Part shown: piece by piece, positions 1 through 5,636 of the stretch | How the letters are laid out: every line of letters starts with the position of its first letter | How positions within the stretch are numbered: position 1 is the first letter of the stretch | NCBI GenBank assembly: GCA_019239815.1 | Contig: JAFAZL010000704.1 | Span: forward strand, 1 to 7,402 | Source of the DNA: Acidobacteriota bacterium | GTDB taxonomy: Bacteria; Acidobacteriota; Terriglobia; Acidoferrales; UBA7541 | Length of the DNA stretch: 7,402 nucleotides | Direction of reading: 5' to 3' | The notes under the pieces: model-generated | The model's database searches: none | What the model saw: the letters and a program-made list of their open reading frames with translations, nothing else | What the model was told of the DNA's origin: nothing | Translations under genes and position numbers: made by a program

Positions 1-1
1 G

Positions 2-490
2 CAAGAAGGCGTGAAGACGGCGCGCGAGGCGGAGGCGAAGACGCTGGTGCTGTTTCATCACGATCCGGATTCGACGGATCGGATGGTGGATTTAATTTTG
101 CGACAGGCGCGCGAAGACTTTGATTCGGTGTTCGCGGCGAGCGAAGGAATGGTGATTACGCTGGGCGCGGCAGATGGACGAGTGGATGCGCACATGCCGG
201 GGACGCGGACGGCGCTACGACGAGAAGCGCAATTTCGCGCGCGAGTTTCGGGAGTGACGGAAGGCGGGCGGGCGTTTGATGAAGAGACGCTGGTGAGTGA
301 TTTGTCGCTGCAGGGAGCGATGATTACGCTGAAGCATAGTCCACGATTGCAGTCGGAGTTGCAGGTGATCATGGAGACGCCAGGGCCGAACGGACTGCAG
401 GGAGCGATGCGGTTGCGTGGATACGTCGTGAGAATTGATGAGGGGAAGGAGAAGGGGGTTAGTTCGGTGGGGGTGGTGTTTACGGATTAA
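2..490 (+). CDS. MBL-fold hydrolase C-terminus fused to PilZ domain (5' truncated)
   Basis: The reading frame is open to the left edge, so this is the 3' end of a longer gene; the GTG at 11 is probably an internal valine rather than a start. The first ~35 residues, with LVLFHHDP followed by an acidic/hydrophobic helix, match the last segment of metallo-beta-lactamase-fold hydrolases, where the His of HHDP is normally a metal ligand (family knowledge). From about residue 65 (counting from the GTG) a PilZ-like beta-barrel follows: a basic stretch RREAQFRAR, then D97-L-S99-L-Q-G102, which fits the PilZ D/N-x-S-x-x-G motif. The upstream RxxxR motif is not perfect (R71 and R76 are one residue too far apart), so c-di-GMP binding is uncertain. 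The likely role is a cytoplasmic hydrolase under second-messenger control, but the substrate is unknown because the active-site half lies outside the window. The gene ends in TAA and is followed by a terminator about 100 bases on. Confidence 0.8.
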   Translation, partial: QEGVKTAREAEAKTLVLFHHDPDSTDRMVDLILRQAREDFDSVFAASEGMVITLGAADGRVDAHMPGTRTALRREAQFRARVSGVTEGGRAFDEETLVSDLSLQGAMITLKHSPRLQSELQVIMETPGPNGLQGAMRLRGYVVRIDEGKEKGVSSVGVVFTD

Positions 491-495
491 AGAGA

Positions 496-521
496 GTTGA
501 CAATCGACAGTTGACGGTCGA
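496..521. repeat. 14-base-period tandem near-repeat
   Basis: GTTGACAATCGA at 496-507 recurs as GTTGACGGTCGA at 510-521 with two mismatches, just after the PilZ gene stop. The second copy also contributes to a small inverted repeat (TCGAC/GTCGA). It lies between a stop codon and a terminator. I cannot tell whether it is an operator, a genome-wide intergenic repeat or chance. Confidence 0.4.
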
Positions 522-550
522 AGGGAAGAGGAAGAAAGATCTAACGCAAT

Positions 551-567
551 GGCGCAGAGTTTGCGCC
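551..567 (+). other. Hairpin without a U-tract in the 3' region of the PilZ gene
   Basis: GGCGCA (551-556) pairs with TGCGCC (562-567) around a 5-base loop. No T-run follows, so it is not a terminator by itself. It sits in the 3' untranslated region upstream of the terminator at 592-618 and could protect the mRNA end. Confidence 0.35.
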
Positions 568-591
568 GAGACAGGAGTCGACTTTGTGCGG

Positions 592-618
592 GGCGCGCGG
601 CTAGGGCGCGCCTTTTTT
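592..618 (+). terminator. Intrinsic (Rho-independent) terminator
   Basis: A perfect 7-bp GC-only stem, GGCGCGC (592-598) with GCGCGCC (606-612), encloses a 7-base loop and is followed directly by six T residues (613-618). The T-run is on the plus strand only, so it ends transcripts coming from the MBL-PilZ gene and separates that gene from the radical SAM gene. Confidence 0.82.
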
Positions 619-731
619 ATTTCGCGAGTGCTTTGCATGATGGTTCAGTGTCTAGGTCTAGTGTCGCGCGAGGGCTGGGAGTAGCATCGTCGCACCCATT
701 TGCGAGATCTTAGTTGTTGTGACTTGTTGAG

Positions 732-1895
732 ATGAGCGAAACGAAGGCAAATTTTGTGCCGGTTGGCGCGCTGGATCCACGGGCTGCGAGTCCAACTCCG
801 GGCGTAACTCAAAATGGGGCGGCTGCGTCGAACGGGACTGGGCGCCGACGTGGTCCTACACGGATTGAACTCATCCGCGGATTGGTGAAGCAGGCACCGT
901 TTGTGGCGAAAAACTTCCAGCTTTATTTTCGGAATGGTTGGCGAAGGCACGTGCTGCACACGAAAGTCGTGGCGCCGTATGCTGTGACGTTTTACGTGAC
1001 GCACAAGTGCAATCTTGCTTGCAGCTACTGCACACAGAAGGAACCGGATGTTTTCAGCCAGGAGTTGCCGACAGCGGGGACGCTGAAAGTCTTGGCGAAG
1101 ATTCGGCAAGAGACGGACTCAATCGTGATTACCGGCGGCGAACCGACCCTGCGAGCTGACATTGAAGCGATCGTCGAGGCCGCGCGATTCAAGAACAAAT
1201 TTCGGTCGGTGCTGCTGATTACGAATGGAACGCTGCTGGATCGCAAGCCGAAGATATTGGATGCGGTAACGGGATTGGTGGTGAGTCTCGATGCGCTGCA
1301 GGCCGATCCGACGAATCCGCTGTCGAAGCCGGCGGCTTTGCCGAAGGTGATGGAGAATCTGCAGTTCGCGAAAGAGCGCTTTGGGAATCCGCGCAAGATC
1401 ACGATCAGCACGGTGATCGAAGAATGGAACATCGCGGAGGTCGAGCGGCTGCTGGATTGGTGCGGAGAGCAAGGATTTGTCTTTGCGGCGCAGTCGGCGC
1501 AGATGGAGAAGATGCCGAACCTGGCTCTGCTGCGGAATCCGAAGTATCAGGCGCTGGTGGACACGATCATTGCGCGACGGCGCGAGAACAAGCAGCCGAT
1601 CAACGGAACGCCGCGGACGATTGATACGCTGCTGAGGTTTCGGAACTTTGAATGCTTTCCGACGATGTTTCCGCGCGTATATCCGAACGGCGATGTGTTC
1701 TATCCGTGCGAACCGCTGCGCAAGGTGGCGGGGAATCTCCTGCACGATGGATCGCTGGCGAAGATCTTTGCGCGCGGGAAAAAACGATATGGTGACATTC
1801 CGCCGTGCGAGGGGATCTGCTATTTGTTCGGGAATGTTTTGTCGCACTACTATGTGAATGATTTCTGGGGACTGGCGGGGGATTTTATTTCGTAG
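732..1895 (+). CDS. Radical SAM protein with C-terminal cysteine-rich (SPASM/twitch-like) segment
   Basis: This 387-residue protein carries the canonical radical SAM cluster motif C93-NLA-C97-SY-C100, whose three cysteines bind the [4Fe-4S] cluster that cleaves S-adenosylmethionine. GGEP at 135-138 is the SAM amino-group motif, and the strands LLITNG (161-166) and VVSLDA (183-188) fit the TIM-barrel core. The C-terminal third has C308, C326, C359 and C363 around the segment YPNGDVFYPCEPL and a G-N-L motif, as in SPASM/twitch domains that hold an auxiliary Fe-S cluster; one such cluster is inferred. Residues 1-40 are Ala/Gly/Pro-rich and probably disordered. The ATG at 732 is the first start after an in-frame TGA at 720-722, and I see no good ribosome-binding site before it. 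The gene stands alone between a terminator and a convergent gene. The substrate is unknown: peptide modification, cofactor synthesis or another SPASM-type reaction are all possible. Confidence 0.93.
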   Translation: MSETKANFVPVGALDPRAASPTPGVTQNGAAASNGTGRRRGPTRIELIRGLVKQAPFVAKNFQLYFRNGWRRHVLHTKVVAPYAVTFYVTHKCNLACSYCTQKEPDVFSQELPTAGTLKVLAKIRQETDSIVITGGEPTLRADIEAIVEAARFKNKFRSVLLITNGTLLDRKPKILDAVTGLVVSLDALQADPTNPLSKPAALPKVMENLQFAKERFGNPRKITISTVIEEWNIAEVERLLDWCGEQGFVFAAQSAQMEKMPNLALLRNPKYQALVDTIIARRRENKQPINGTPRTIDTLLRFRNFECFPTMFPRVYPNGDVFYPCEPLRKVAGNLLHDGSLAKIFARGKKRYGDIPPCEGICYLFGNVLSHYYVNDFWGLAGDFIS

Positions 1896-1929
1896 AGTTC
1901 CCGATTGGTCCCGTCGTCGATTTTTGCTG

Positions 1930-2418
1930 TCAATCCAAAGGCAATAAGTAGCCTGGCGTGCCGCCTAAACGTCCGCCGAAAGCCTGAGCGTCGAGCGTCG
2001 CCATATCCCACGTGAACCATGAGTCCGGAATGAAGCGAATCGTCACGTCGTCGAACGAAGCGAACACCGGCTCGATCTGCGGATCTGCCATCGCGGCCGG
2101 GCTGAGGTAACGACTGTGAATCCGGCGGTTCAGGTCCTTTGATCGATCGCCCGAGATCAATTCGGCTCGTCCTGAAGCGGATGCCCCGCGCTCGCAACCC
2201 GGATTTCGCATGTCGATCATGACCGAGACCTTGGGCCGCGCAAGGATGTTGCGGGCCTTTTTGGTCTTGGGAGATGTGGCGACAAATAGAGAATCGTTTT
2301 CGAAGAGGAACCAAACCGCAGTTAGGTGCATGGAACTGTCGGGATTCGTGGTCCCGAGGGTCGCGATCAAGCGGCGCTGCAACAGTTGGTGAAAAGCTGG
2401 CTCGAGTTGAGTGGACAA
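1930..2418 (-). CDS. Pyridoxamine 5'-phosphate oxidase-like (PPOX) flavin/F420 split-barrel protein
   Basis: This is a 162-residue protein of the FMN/F420-binding split beta-barrel superfamily. Visible signatures are LIATLGTTNPDSS at about 17-29, the strand HLTAVWFLFENDSLFVAT (31-48), and then SPKTKKARNILARPKVSVMID (49-69), where the S/T-K-K-x-N-L-x-x-P-x-V-x-V pattern normally binds the flavin phosphate. The C-terminal half contains the RAELISGD strand-turn and an aromatic WFTWDM segment, as in PPOX proteins. The start is set at TTG 2418 because GGAGGAAA lies just upstream with normal spacing; an upstream in-frame ATG at 2463 would add 15 residues (MRQFRHWFFTAEEIF) unlike the family and would place the Shine-Dalgarno inside the gene. 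The likely role is a small cytoplasmic flavin- or deazaflavin-dependent reductase/oxidase; true PdxH activity is unlikely given the short length. It converges on the radical SAM gene with a 34-base gap. Confidence 0.88.
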   Translation of the reverse strand: MSTQLEPAFHQLLQRRLIATLGTTNPDSSMHLTAVWFLFENDSLFVATSPKTKKARNILARPKVSVMIDMRNPGCERGASASGRAELISGDRSKDLNRRIHSRYLSPAAMADPQIEPVFASFDDVTIRFIPDSWFTWDMATLDAQAFGGRLGGTPGYLLPLD

Positions 2419-2423
2419 GAAAA

Positions 2424-2431
2424 TTTCCTCC
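2424..2431 (-). promoter_or_regulatory. Strong Shine-Dalgarno that decides the TTG start of the PPOX gene
   Basis: The minus strand reads GGAGGAAA (plus TTTCCTCC, 2424-2431) and then five bases to TTG at 2418. It is nearly a perfect anti-16S match and is the reason for choosing the TTG over the upstream ATG at 2463. Confidence 0.75.
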
Positions 2432-2493
2432 GCCGTGAAAAACCAATGACGGAACTGTCTCACTTCTTTGTTTATGAGAAAAGGGTAAAGCGT

Positions 2494-2739
2494 TCAGCTA
2501 TTTTCGGCGATTTTTTTGTTCAGGTGATCGAGGGCGGCTTCGAGAGACTTCTTGTGGTTTGGGTTCGTCGCGTTGGCGAGATCGTTGCTGATGCGAGTGC
2601 GCGAGAGTTGCAGGTCTTTTACGGTCTGTTCGCGCAAACGTTGTTCGGGAGATTTTTCGTTCTTGTCGGCGGGTGCTTTCCTGGGTTCGGCGGCAGACAC
2701 TTGAGCTTCCACGTCCTTACTTTCCCAACCTCTGGCCAT
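2494..2739 (-). CDS. Small charged protein, 81 residues, function unknown
   Basis: This complete small ORF starts with ATG and encodes an 81-residue, highly charged, cysteine-free protein without membrane segments. It begins MARGWESKDVEAQ, then has a Lys/Glu/Pro-rich linker (about 15-32) and two predicted amphipathic helices, roughly 32-57 (EQRLREQTVKDLQLSRTRI) and 62-79 (KKSLEAALDHLNKKIAE), with heptad-like spacing that suggests a helical hairpin. I recall short proteins opening MARGWESK as widespread in Acidobacteriota; that memory is the basis for calling it real and lineage-typical, not a database result. No clear ribosome-binding site is visible; a small hairpin sits just before the start. 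It is 74 bases downstream of the three-helix membrane protein gene and 75 bases upstream of the PPOX gene. No function can be assigned. Confidence 0.75.
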   Translation of the reverse strand: MARGWESKDVEAQVSAAEPRKAPADKNEKSPEQRLREQTVKDLQLSRTRISNDLANATNPNHKKSLEAALDHLNKKIAENS

Positions 2740-2745
2740 AGACTT

Positions 2746-2762
2746 ATTGTCGCACAGACAAT
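2746..2762 (-). promoter_or_regulatory. Inverted repeat just upstream of the 81-residue protein start
   Basis: ATTGTC (2746-2751) and GACAAT (2757-2762) are perfect 6-base complements around a 5-base spacer. They end six bases before the ATG at 2739, where a ribosome-binding site would lie. It may be an operator or a translation-blocking hairpin, or it may be chance. Confidence 0.35.
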
Positions 2763-2813
2763 GACGGCGGGACGGGTTTAATCGCCGAAAGTTTCCAAGA
2801 AATAAATGAAAAG

Positions 2814-3458
2814 TTATGCGCGGGCTGCGCGGGTTTTTGGTTGGACCGGAAGACTGGGACGCATCACGGCGCGAACGGAATTTTCAGCGACTTTGGCGAA
2901 ATGTTCGGCGAAAACACCGCGATATGCGAATTCTTCCACATTGTCGGGGCGGCGCAGGCGAACGACCCAGCCGCTTTCGGTTTCTTCCGAGTAGACCGAC
3001 GAGACTTCCGCGACGGGAATGGTCAGCCGCGTTTGCAGGTGGGAATCGACAGCCCAGATATTTTCGGCCCCGACGAGCAGGCGCACTGGGACGGCGACGC
3101 CGTTGGCCATTCGCGTTTTTCCACCGTTAACGACGATCAATGCACCGAGTTCGCGCGCTTTGTCGTCCACCGTAGCTGTTACGAGTGCGGGTGGCAGCAA
3201 CGCGGCCGTCAAAAACATCGCAAGACCAGCGATCCCGGCCAGCCACGAATTCCAGAATGCCAGGGGCAAAATTACCAGGCCGGCGCCGGCGAATCCGAGC
3301 AGAACGCGAAACGCGGTCCAGGAACGCTCGTCGCGTCGCAGATTGAGAATCTTGGGGACGAGCAAAACTCCAGCGAACAACGCGCCGATGAACATCTTTT
3401 GCAAGCGTGCCAAGGCGTTCGCGGTTTGAGATGCTGCGGGGTTAGCCGTGCTATCCAT
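2814..3458 (-). CDS. Membrane protein with three N-terminal helices and a soluble C-terminal domain
   Basis: This 214-residue protein has three hydrophobic stretches: about 22-38 (MFIGALFAGVLLVPKIL), 50-69 (FRVLLGFAGAGLVILPLAFW) and 72-97 (WLAGIAGLAMFLTAALLPPALV...). A beta-rich hydrophilic domain (about 100-200) follows, containing RLLVGAENIWAVDSH, LTIPVAEVSSVYSEE and WVVRLRRPDNVEEFAY. The tail is basic (KTRAARA). The layout resembles small PH-like/bPH-type membrane proteins, in which a short beta-sandwich follows transmembrane helices, but I cannot confirm the fold. The ATG at 3458 is preceded by a purine-rich GAGAGAGAGAG about 12 bases upstream. The basic loop after helix 1 (LRRDERS) suggests by the positive-inside rule that this loop is cytoplasmic. 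I recognise no enzyme motif, and function is unknown. Confidence 0.78.
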   Translation of the reverse strand: MDSTANPAASQTANALARLQKMFIGALFAGVLLVPKILNLRRDERSWTAFRVLLGFAGAGLVILPLAFWNSWLAGIAGLAMFLTAALLPPALVTATVDDKARELGALIVVNGGKTRMANGVAVPVRLLVGAENIWAVDSHLQTRLTIPVAEVSSVYSEETESGWVVRLRRPDNVEEFAYRGVFAEHFAKVAENSVRAVMRPSLPVQPKTRAARA

Positions 3459-3491
3459 CTGTTTCTGACTCTCTCTCTCGTTGCAGCTATA

Positions 3492-3522
3492 GATTCATAA
3501 AACGGCTACAGGTTCCGACAAA
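3492..3522 (-). promoter_or_regulatory. Possible weak promoter for the three-helix membrane protein gene
   Basis: In the 98-base gap between the AhpD-like gene stop and the membrane protein start, the minus strand has TTGTCG, about 16 bases, then TATGAA. Both boxes match 4 of 6 positions of a sigma-70-type promoter. This is the only candidate I see there and is weak. Confidence 0.22.
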
Positions 3523-3556
3523 TCTCGCCCCAAGACTTCACGCTATCAGTCGAGTA

Positions 3557-3940
3557 CTACGGCGCGAGAGCTGGAATTTCGCGCATTCGGGCGAACGCGC
3601 GGCGGACGTGCGGAATGGTGATCGAACCGCCGACGACGAGGGCTACGTTCAATGCGTCGACCACTTCCTCTCGGCTCCAGCCTTCTTCAGCGGCGCGGAC
3701 GAGGTGGTAGGTGATGCAGTCATCGCAGCGTAGCACCGTAGACGCAACTAGGCCCAATAGCTCCTTCGTCTTGGTACCGAGAGGACCGGGCTCATACGCC
3801 TGATGGTCGAGGGCGAAGAAGCGCTTGATCCCCAAATGGCCGCAGCCGAGGATCTCCTCGTTCAGATCGGCGCGGGTCTTCTGGAACTCGTCCAAACTGC
3901 CGGGTGCAGGCACAAATCCTCCGATTATGGCTGCGCTCAC
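3557..3940 (-). CDS. Carboxymuconolactone decarboxylase family protein, AhpD-like
   Basis: This 127-residue all-helical protein shows the AhpD catalytic spacing exactly: E60, then C72-D-D-C75, then H79 (E-x11-C-x2-C-x3-H). In AhpD these residues form a thioredoxin-like dithiol/proton-relay centre, so thiol peroxidase-type or alkylhydroperoxidase-linked reductase activity is more likely than true decarboxylation. Other family features are LNEEILGCGHLGIKRFFALD (26-45), KTKELLGLVASTVLRC before the CxxC, and GGSITIPHVRRAF near the end. A typical single-domain family member is of similar length. The start is uncertain: GTG 3940 has no visible ribosome-binding site, while the in-frame GTG at 3913 (residue 10) follows GGAGGA by only three bases. 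No ahpC or sigma factor partner is in the window. The gene is 106 bases downstream of the amidohydrolase and may have its own promoter. Confidence 0.9.
   Translation of the reverse strand: MSAAIIGGFVPAPGSLDEFQKTRADLNEEILGCGHLGIKRFFALDHQAYEPGPLGTKTKELLGLVASTVLRCDDCITYHLVRAAEEGWSREEVVDALNVALVVGGSITIPHVRRAFARMREIPALAP
3917..3922 (-). promoter_or_regulatory. Shine-Dalgarno-like GGAGGA inside the 5' end of the AhpD-like gene
   Basis: The minus strand reads GGAGGA-TTT-GTG, placing a consensus Shine-Dalgarno three bases before an in-frame GTG at 3913. The spacing is short, but it supports a protein nine residues shorter than the GTG 3940 form. Confidence 0.4.
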
Positions 3941-4046
3941 CGCGCAGACCGCAAAAGTCGCGCGATCGGGGTGGAATGGGGAAGGCCATTATCGCGCAAC
4001 GCGAGAGGGATGCGAGTGTGAACTGAAGAGAGTTCGCGGCGCGTGC

Positions 4047-5627
4047 TTAAGGATTATGGGTGAGTCCTAGTACCTTGCCGGGACGAGCGCCTGTGGGTTT
4101 GGTTGAATCCCAGACGAGCTGACCGTTTACGAACACTTTCTCGATGCCGGTGGGGAGTTCAAGAGGTTTGGCGAAGGTGGAGCGGTCGAGTACCGTTTTG
4201 GGATTGAAGAGGGTGAGGTCGGCGAAGGCGCCTTCGCGGATGATGCCGCGGTCTTTCCAACCGATACGTTGAGCCGGAAGCGAGGTCATTTTGCGGATGG
4301 CTTCGGGTAGCGTGAGCCAGTGTTTTTCGCGTACGTAGACGCCGAGAACGCGGGGGAATGTGCCGGCACCGCGAGGGTGCTCGGCAGCGATGCCGCCATC
4401 GCTGGCGACCATGACCCACGGCTGTTGATAGAAGGCCTTTATGTCGGGTTCGATCATGGATTTGACGACGACGAGCGCTTCGGTACTAGCGGCGTCGCCT
4501 TCGCGAATGATGCGGATGTACATCTCGACGGGCGTTACGTGATTGGTGGTGGCAAGCTCGGCGATATTGTGATTCTCGTAGGAGTGATTGGGTTTGAATT
4601 CGGTGATGGTGATGTTTTGAGCGCCGCCGTTGTCGCGTAGAGCTTTTTCGACGCTGGCGGGATTCTCGTACTGCTTGTCGGGCATCATGACTTTGATGTT
4701 GGAGTGCCACGCCTCGTAGGGATAGCAGTCGGCGAGGAAGTCGCTACCGCGCTTGCGCGCGGCTTCGATGACGCGGATGTATTCGGGCGCTTTGTTCCAG
4801 ACGCTGACGGTGCTGACCTTGATGTGGGAATGCTCGATGGGGATGTGGGCGCGTTCGCCGATGGCGATTTCTTCGTCGAGCGCGGAGAAAGCTTTGTCGC
4901 CTTCGTCGCGAATGTGGGTCATGTAGAAGCCGCCGTGAGCGGCGGCGACTTTCGCTTCGGCGACGACTTCGTCGGTGGAGCTGTAGCTGGCGACGTCGTA
5001 TTCGAGGCCGGAGGAGAGGCCGATGGCGCCTTCGTTCATGGCTTGCTCGGCGAGCTGCGTCATTTTGGCGATTTCGTCAGGTGTTGCGACGCGGCGGAAA
5101 TCTTTGCCCATGATTTGTTCGCGGATGGTGGCGTGGCCGGCCATCATGGCGATATTCAGTGATGGCGGATTTGCGCGCCGTGCCGCGAGATACGGCGCGA
5201 TGGGCCATGGCGAATCGCCGTCGGCGCCGAGAACGATCGTCGTGATGCCTTGGGCGATTTGCGATTCGGCGAGCGGATCGGATTCGAGGCCGTCGGTGGA
5301 GTGATTGTGGATGTCGATGAAACCGGGTGCGAGGACTAGCCCCTTGGCGTCGATGATTTTTTCGTTGGGCTGAGGTTTGAGATCGGGGGCGATGGCGGTG
5401 ATGCGGTCGCCGGAGACGCGGACGCTGAGTTTGCGGAGAGGTGCGCCGGTGCCGTCGGCGACTCGGGCGTGGATGATGAGGATGGAGGAGTTCGAGGTCG
5501 GAGTCTGTGCGTTGTAATGCTCAGGGCAGATCAGAAAAACAAAAAGCGCAATGAGTGGGACTGAAACACGAAGGGCGCGGATGGCGAATCTCCTCGAGCA
5601 GAACTGTCGGTGCCAAATTTTGTTCAA
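4047..5627 (-). CDS. Secreted amidohydrolase, N-acyl-D-amino-acid deacylase (D-aminoacylase) family
   Basis: The 526-residue product has an N-terminal signal sequence (hydrophobic core about 22-33, VSVPLIALFVFL), so it acts outside the cytoplasm. The amidohydrolase fold is clear: the N-terminal beta-sandwich with GLVLAPGFIDIHNHS (H107 and H109, metal-binding HxH), GLSSGLEY (203-210, characteristic of D-aminoacylases), THIRDE (H238), EHSHIK (H266/H268) and ASDGG (D410, catalytic Asp). AAEHPRGAGTFPRVLG (414-429) and the C-terminal ADLTLFNP and VFVNGQLVW strands are family hallmarks. Where classical D-aminoacylases have GNCG with a metal-bridging Cys, this protein has GADG (D136). It probably hydrolyses an N-acyl-D-amino acid or related amide; the exact substrate is unknown. 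The only canonical start before the signal peptide is TTG 5627, nine bases after the oxidoreductase stop, giving a long basic n-region. It is translationally close to the upstream amine oxidase gene and likely co-transcribed. Confidence 0.92.
   Translation of the reverse strand: MNKIWHRQFCSRRFAIRALRVSVPLIALFVFLICPEHYNAQTPTSNSSILIIHARVADGTGAPLRKLSVRVSGDRITAIAPDLKPQPNEKIIDAKGLVLAPGFIDIHNHSTDGLESDPLAESQIAQGITTIVLGADGDSPWPIAPYLAARRANPPSLNIAMMAGHATIREQIMGKDFRRVATPDEIAKMTQLAEQAMNEGAIGLSSGLEYDVASYSSTDEVVAEAKVAAAHGGFYMTHIRDEGDKAFSALDEEIAIGERAHIPIEHSHIKVSTVSVWNKAPEYIRVIEAARKRGSDFLADCYPYEAWHSNIKVMMPDKQYENPASVEKALRDNGGAQNITITEFKPNHSYENHNIAELATTNHVTPVEMYIRIIREGDAASTEALVVVKSMIEPDIKAFYQQPWVMVASDGGIAAEHPRGAGTFPRVLGVYVREKHWLTLPEAIRKMTSLPAQRIGWKDRGIIREGAFADLTLFNPKTVLDRSTFAKPLELPTGIEKVFVNGQLVWDSTKPTGARPGKVLGLTHNP
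5580..5595 (-). promoter_or_regulatory. Shine-Dalgarno-like GAGGAG preceding an in-frame ATC in the amidohydrolase gene
   Basis: The minus strand has GAGGAG (5595-5590), seven bases, then ATC (5582-5580), which is codon 16 in the amidohydrolase frame. Initiation there would give a compact signal peptide (xRALRVSVPLIALFVFL). ATC is a very rare start codon, so this is only a candidate; no ATG lies in this region on the minus strand. Confidence 0.25.
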
Positions 5628-5636
5628 AGAGTTATT

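Noticed and set aside
11..490. GTG at 11 as the true start of the PilZ gene
   Set aside because: The frame is open to the left edge and the protein would begin inside a conserved MBL C-terminal segment with no upstream ribosome-binding site visible.
623..731. Sigma-70 promoter for the radical SAM gene (TTGCAT near 634)
   Set aside because: No acceptable -10 box lies at proper spacing, so I could not support a promoter call.
1119..1847. 242-residue open frame on the minus strand over the radical SAM gene
   Set aside because: It is Arg/His/Gln-rich with no domain and lies fully antisense to a gene with clear catalytic motifs; typical of antisense frames in GC-rich DNA.
2326..2781. 151-residue plus-strand frame spanning the PPOX start and the small protein gene
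   Set aside because: It crosses two minus-strand genes and their gap without any motif; both minus-strand genes have better support.
2841..3500. 219-residue plus-strand frame over the membrane protein gene
   Set aside because: No coherent domain; the minus-strand frame has transmembrane helices, a purine-rich leader and consistent spacing with neighbours.
3992..4004. TCGCG-CAA-CGCGA hairpin between the amidohydrolase and AhpD-like genes as a terminator
   Set aside because: The stem is only five base pairs and no T-run follows on the minus strand, so termination there is not supported.
4704..5162. 152-residue plus-strand frame antisense to the amidohydrolase
   Set aside because: It is dominated by Asp, Gly, Ala, Val and Phe repeats produced by the complement of the amidohydrolase codons; no ribosome-binding site or family resemblance.
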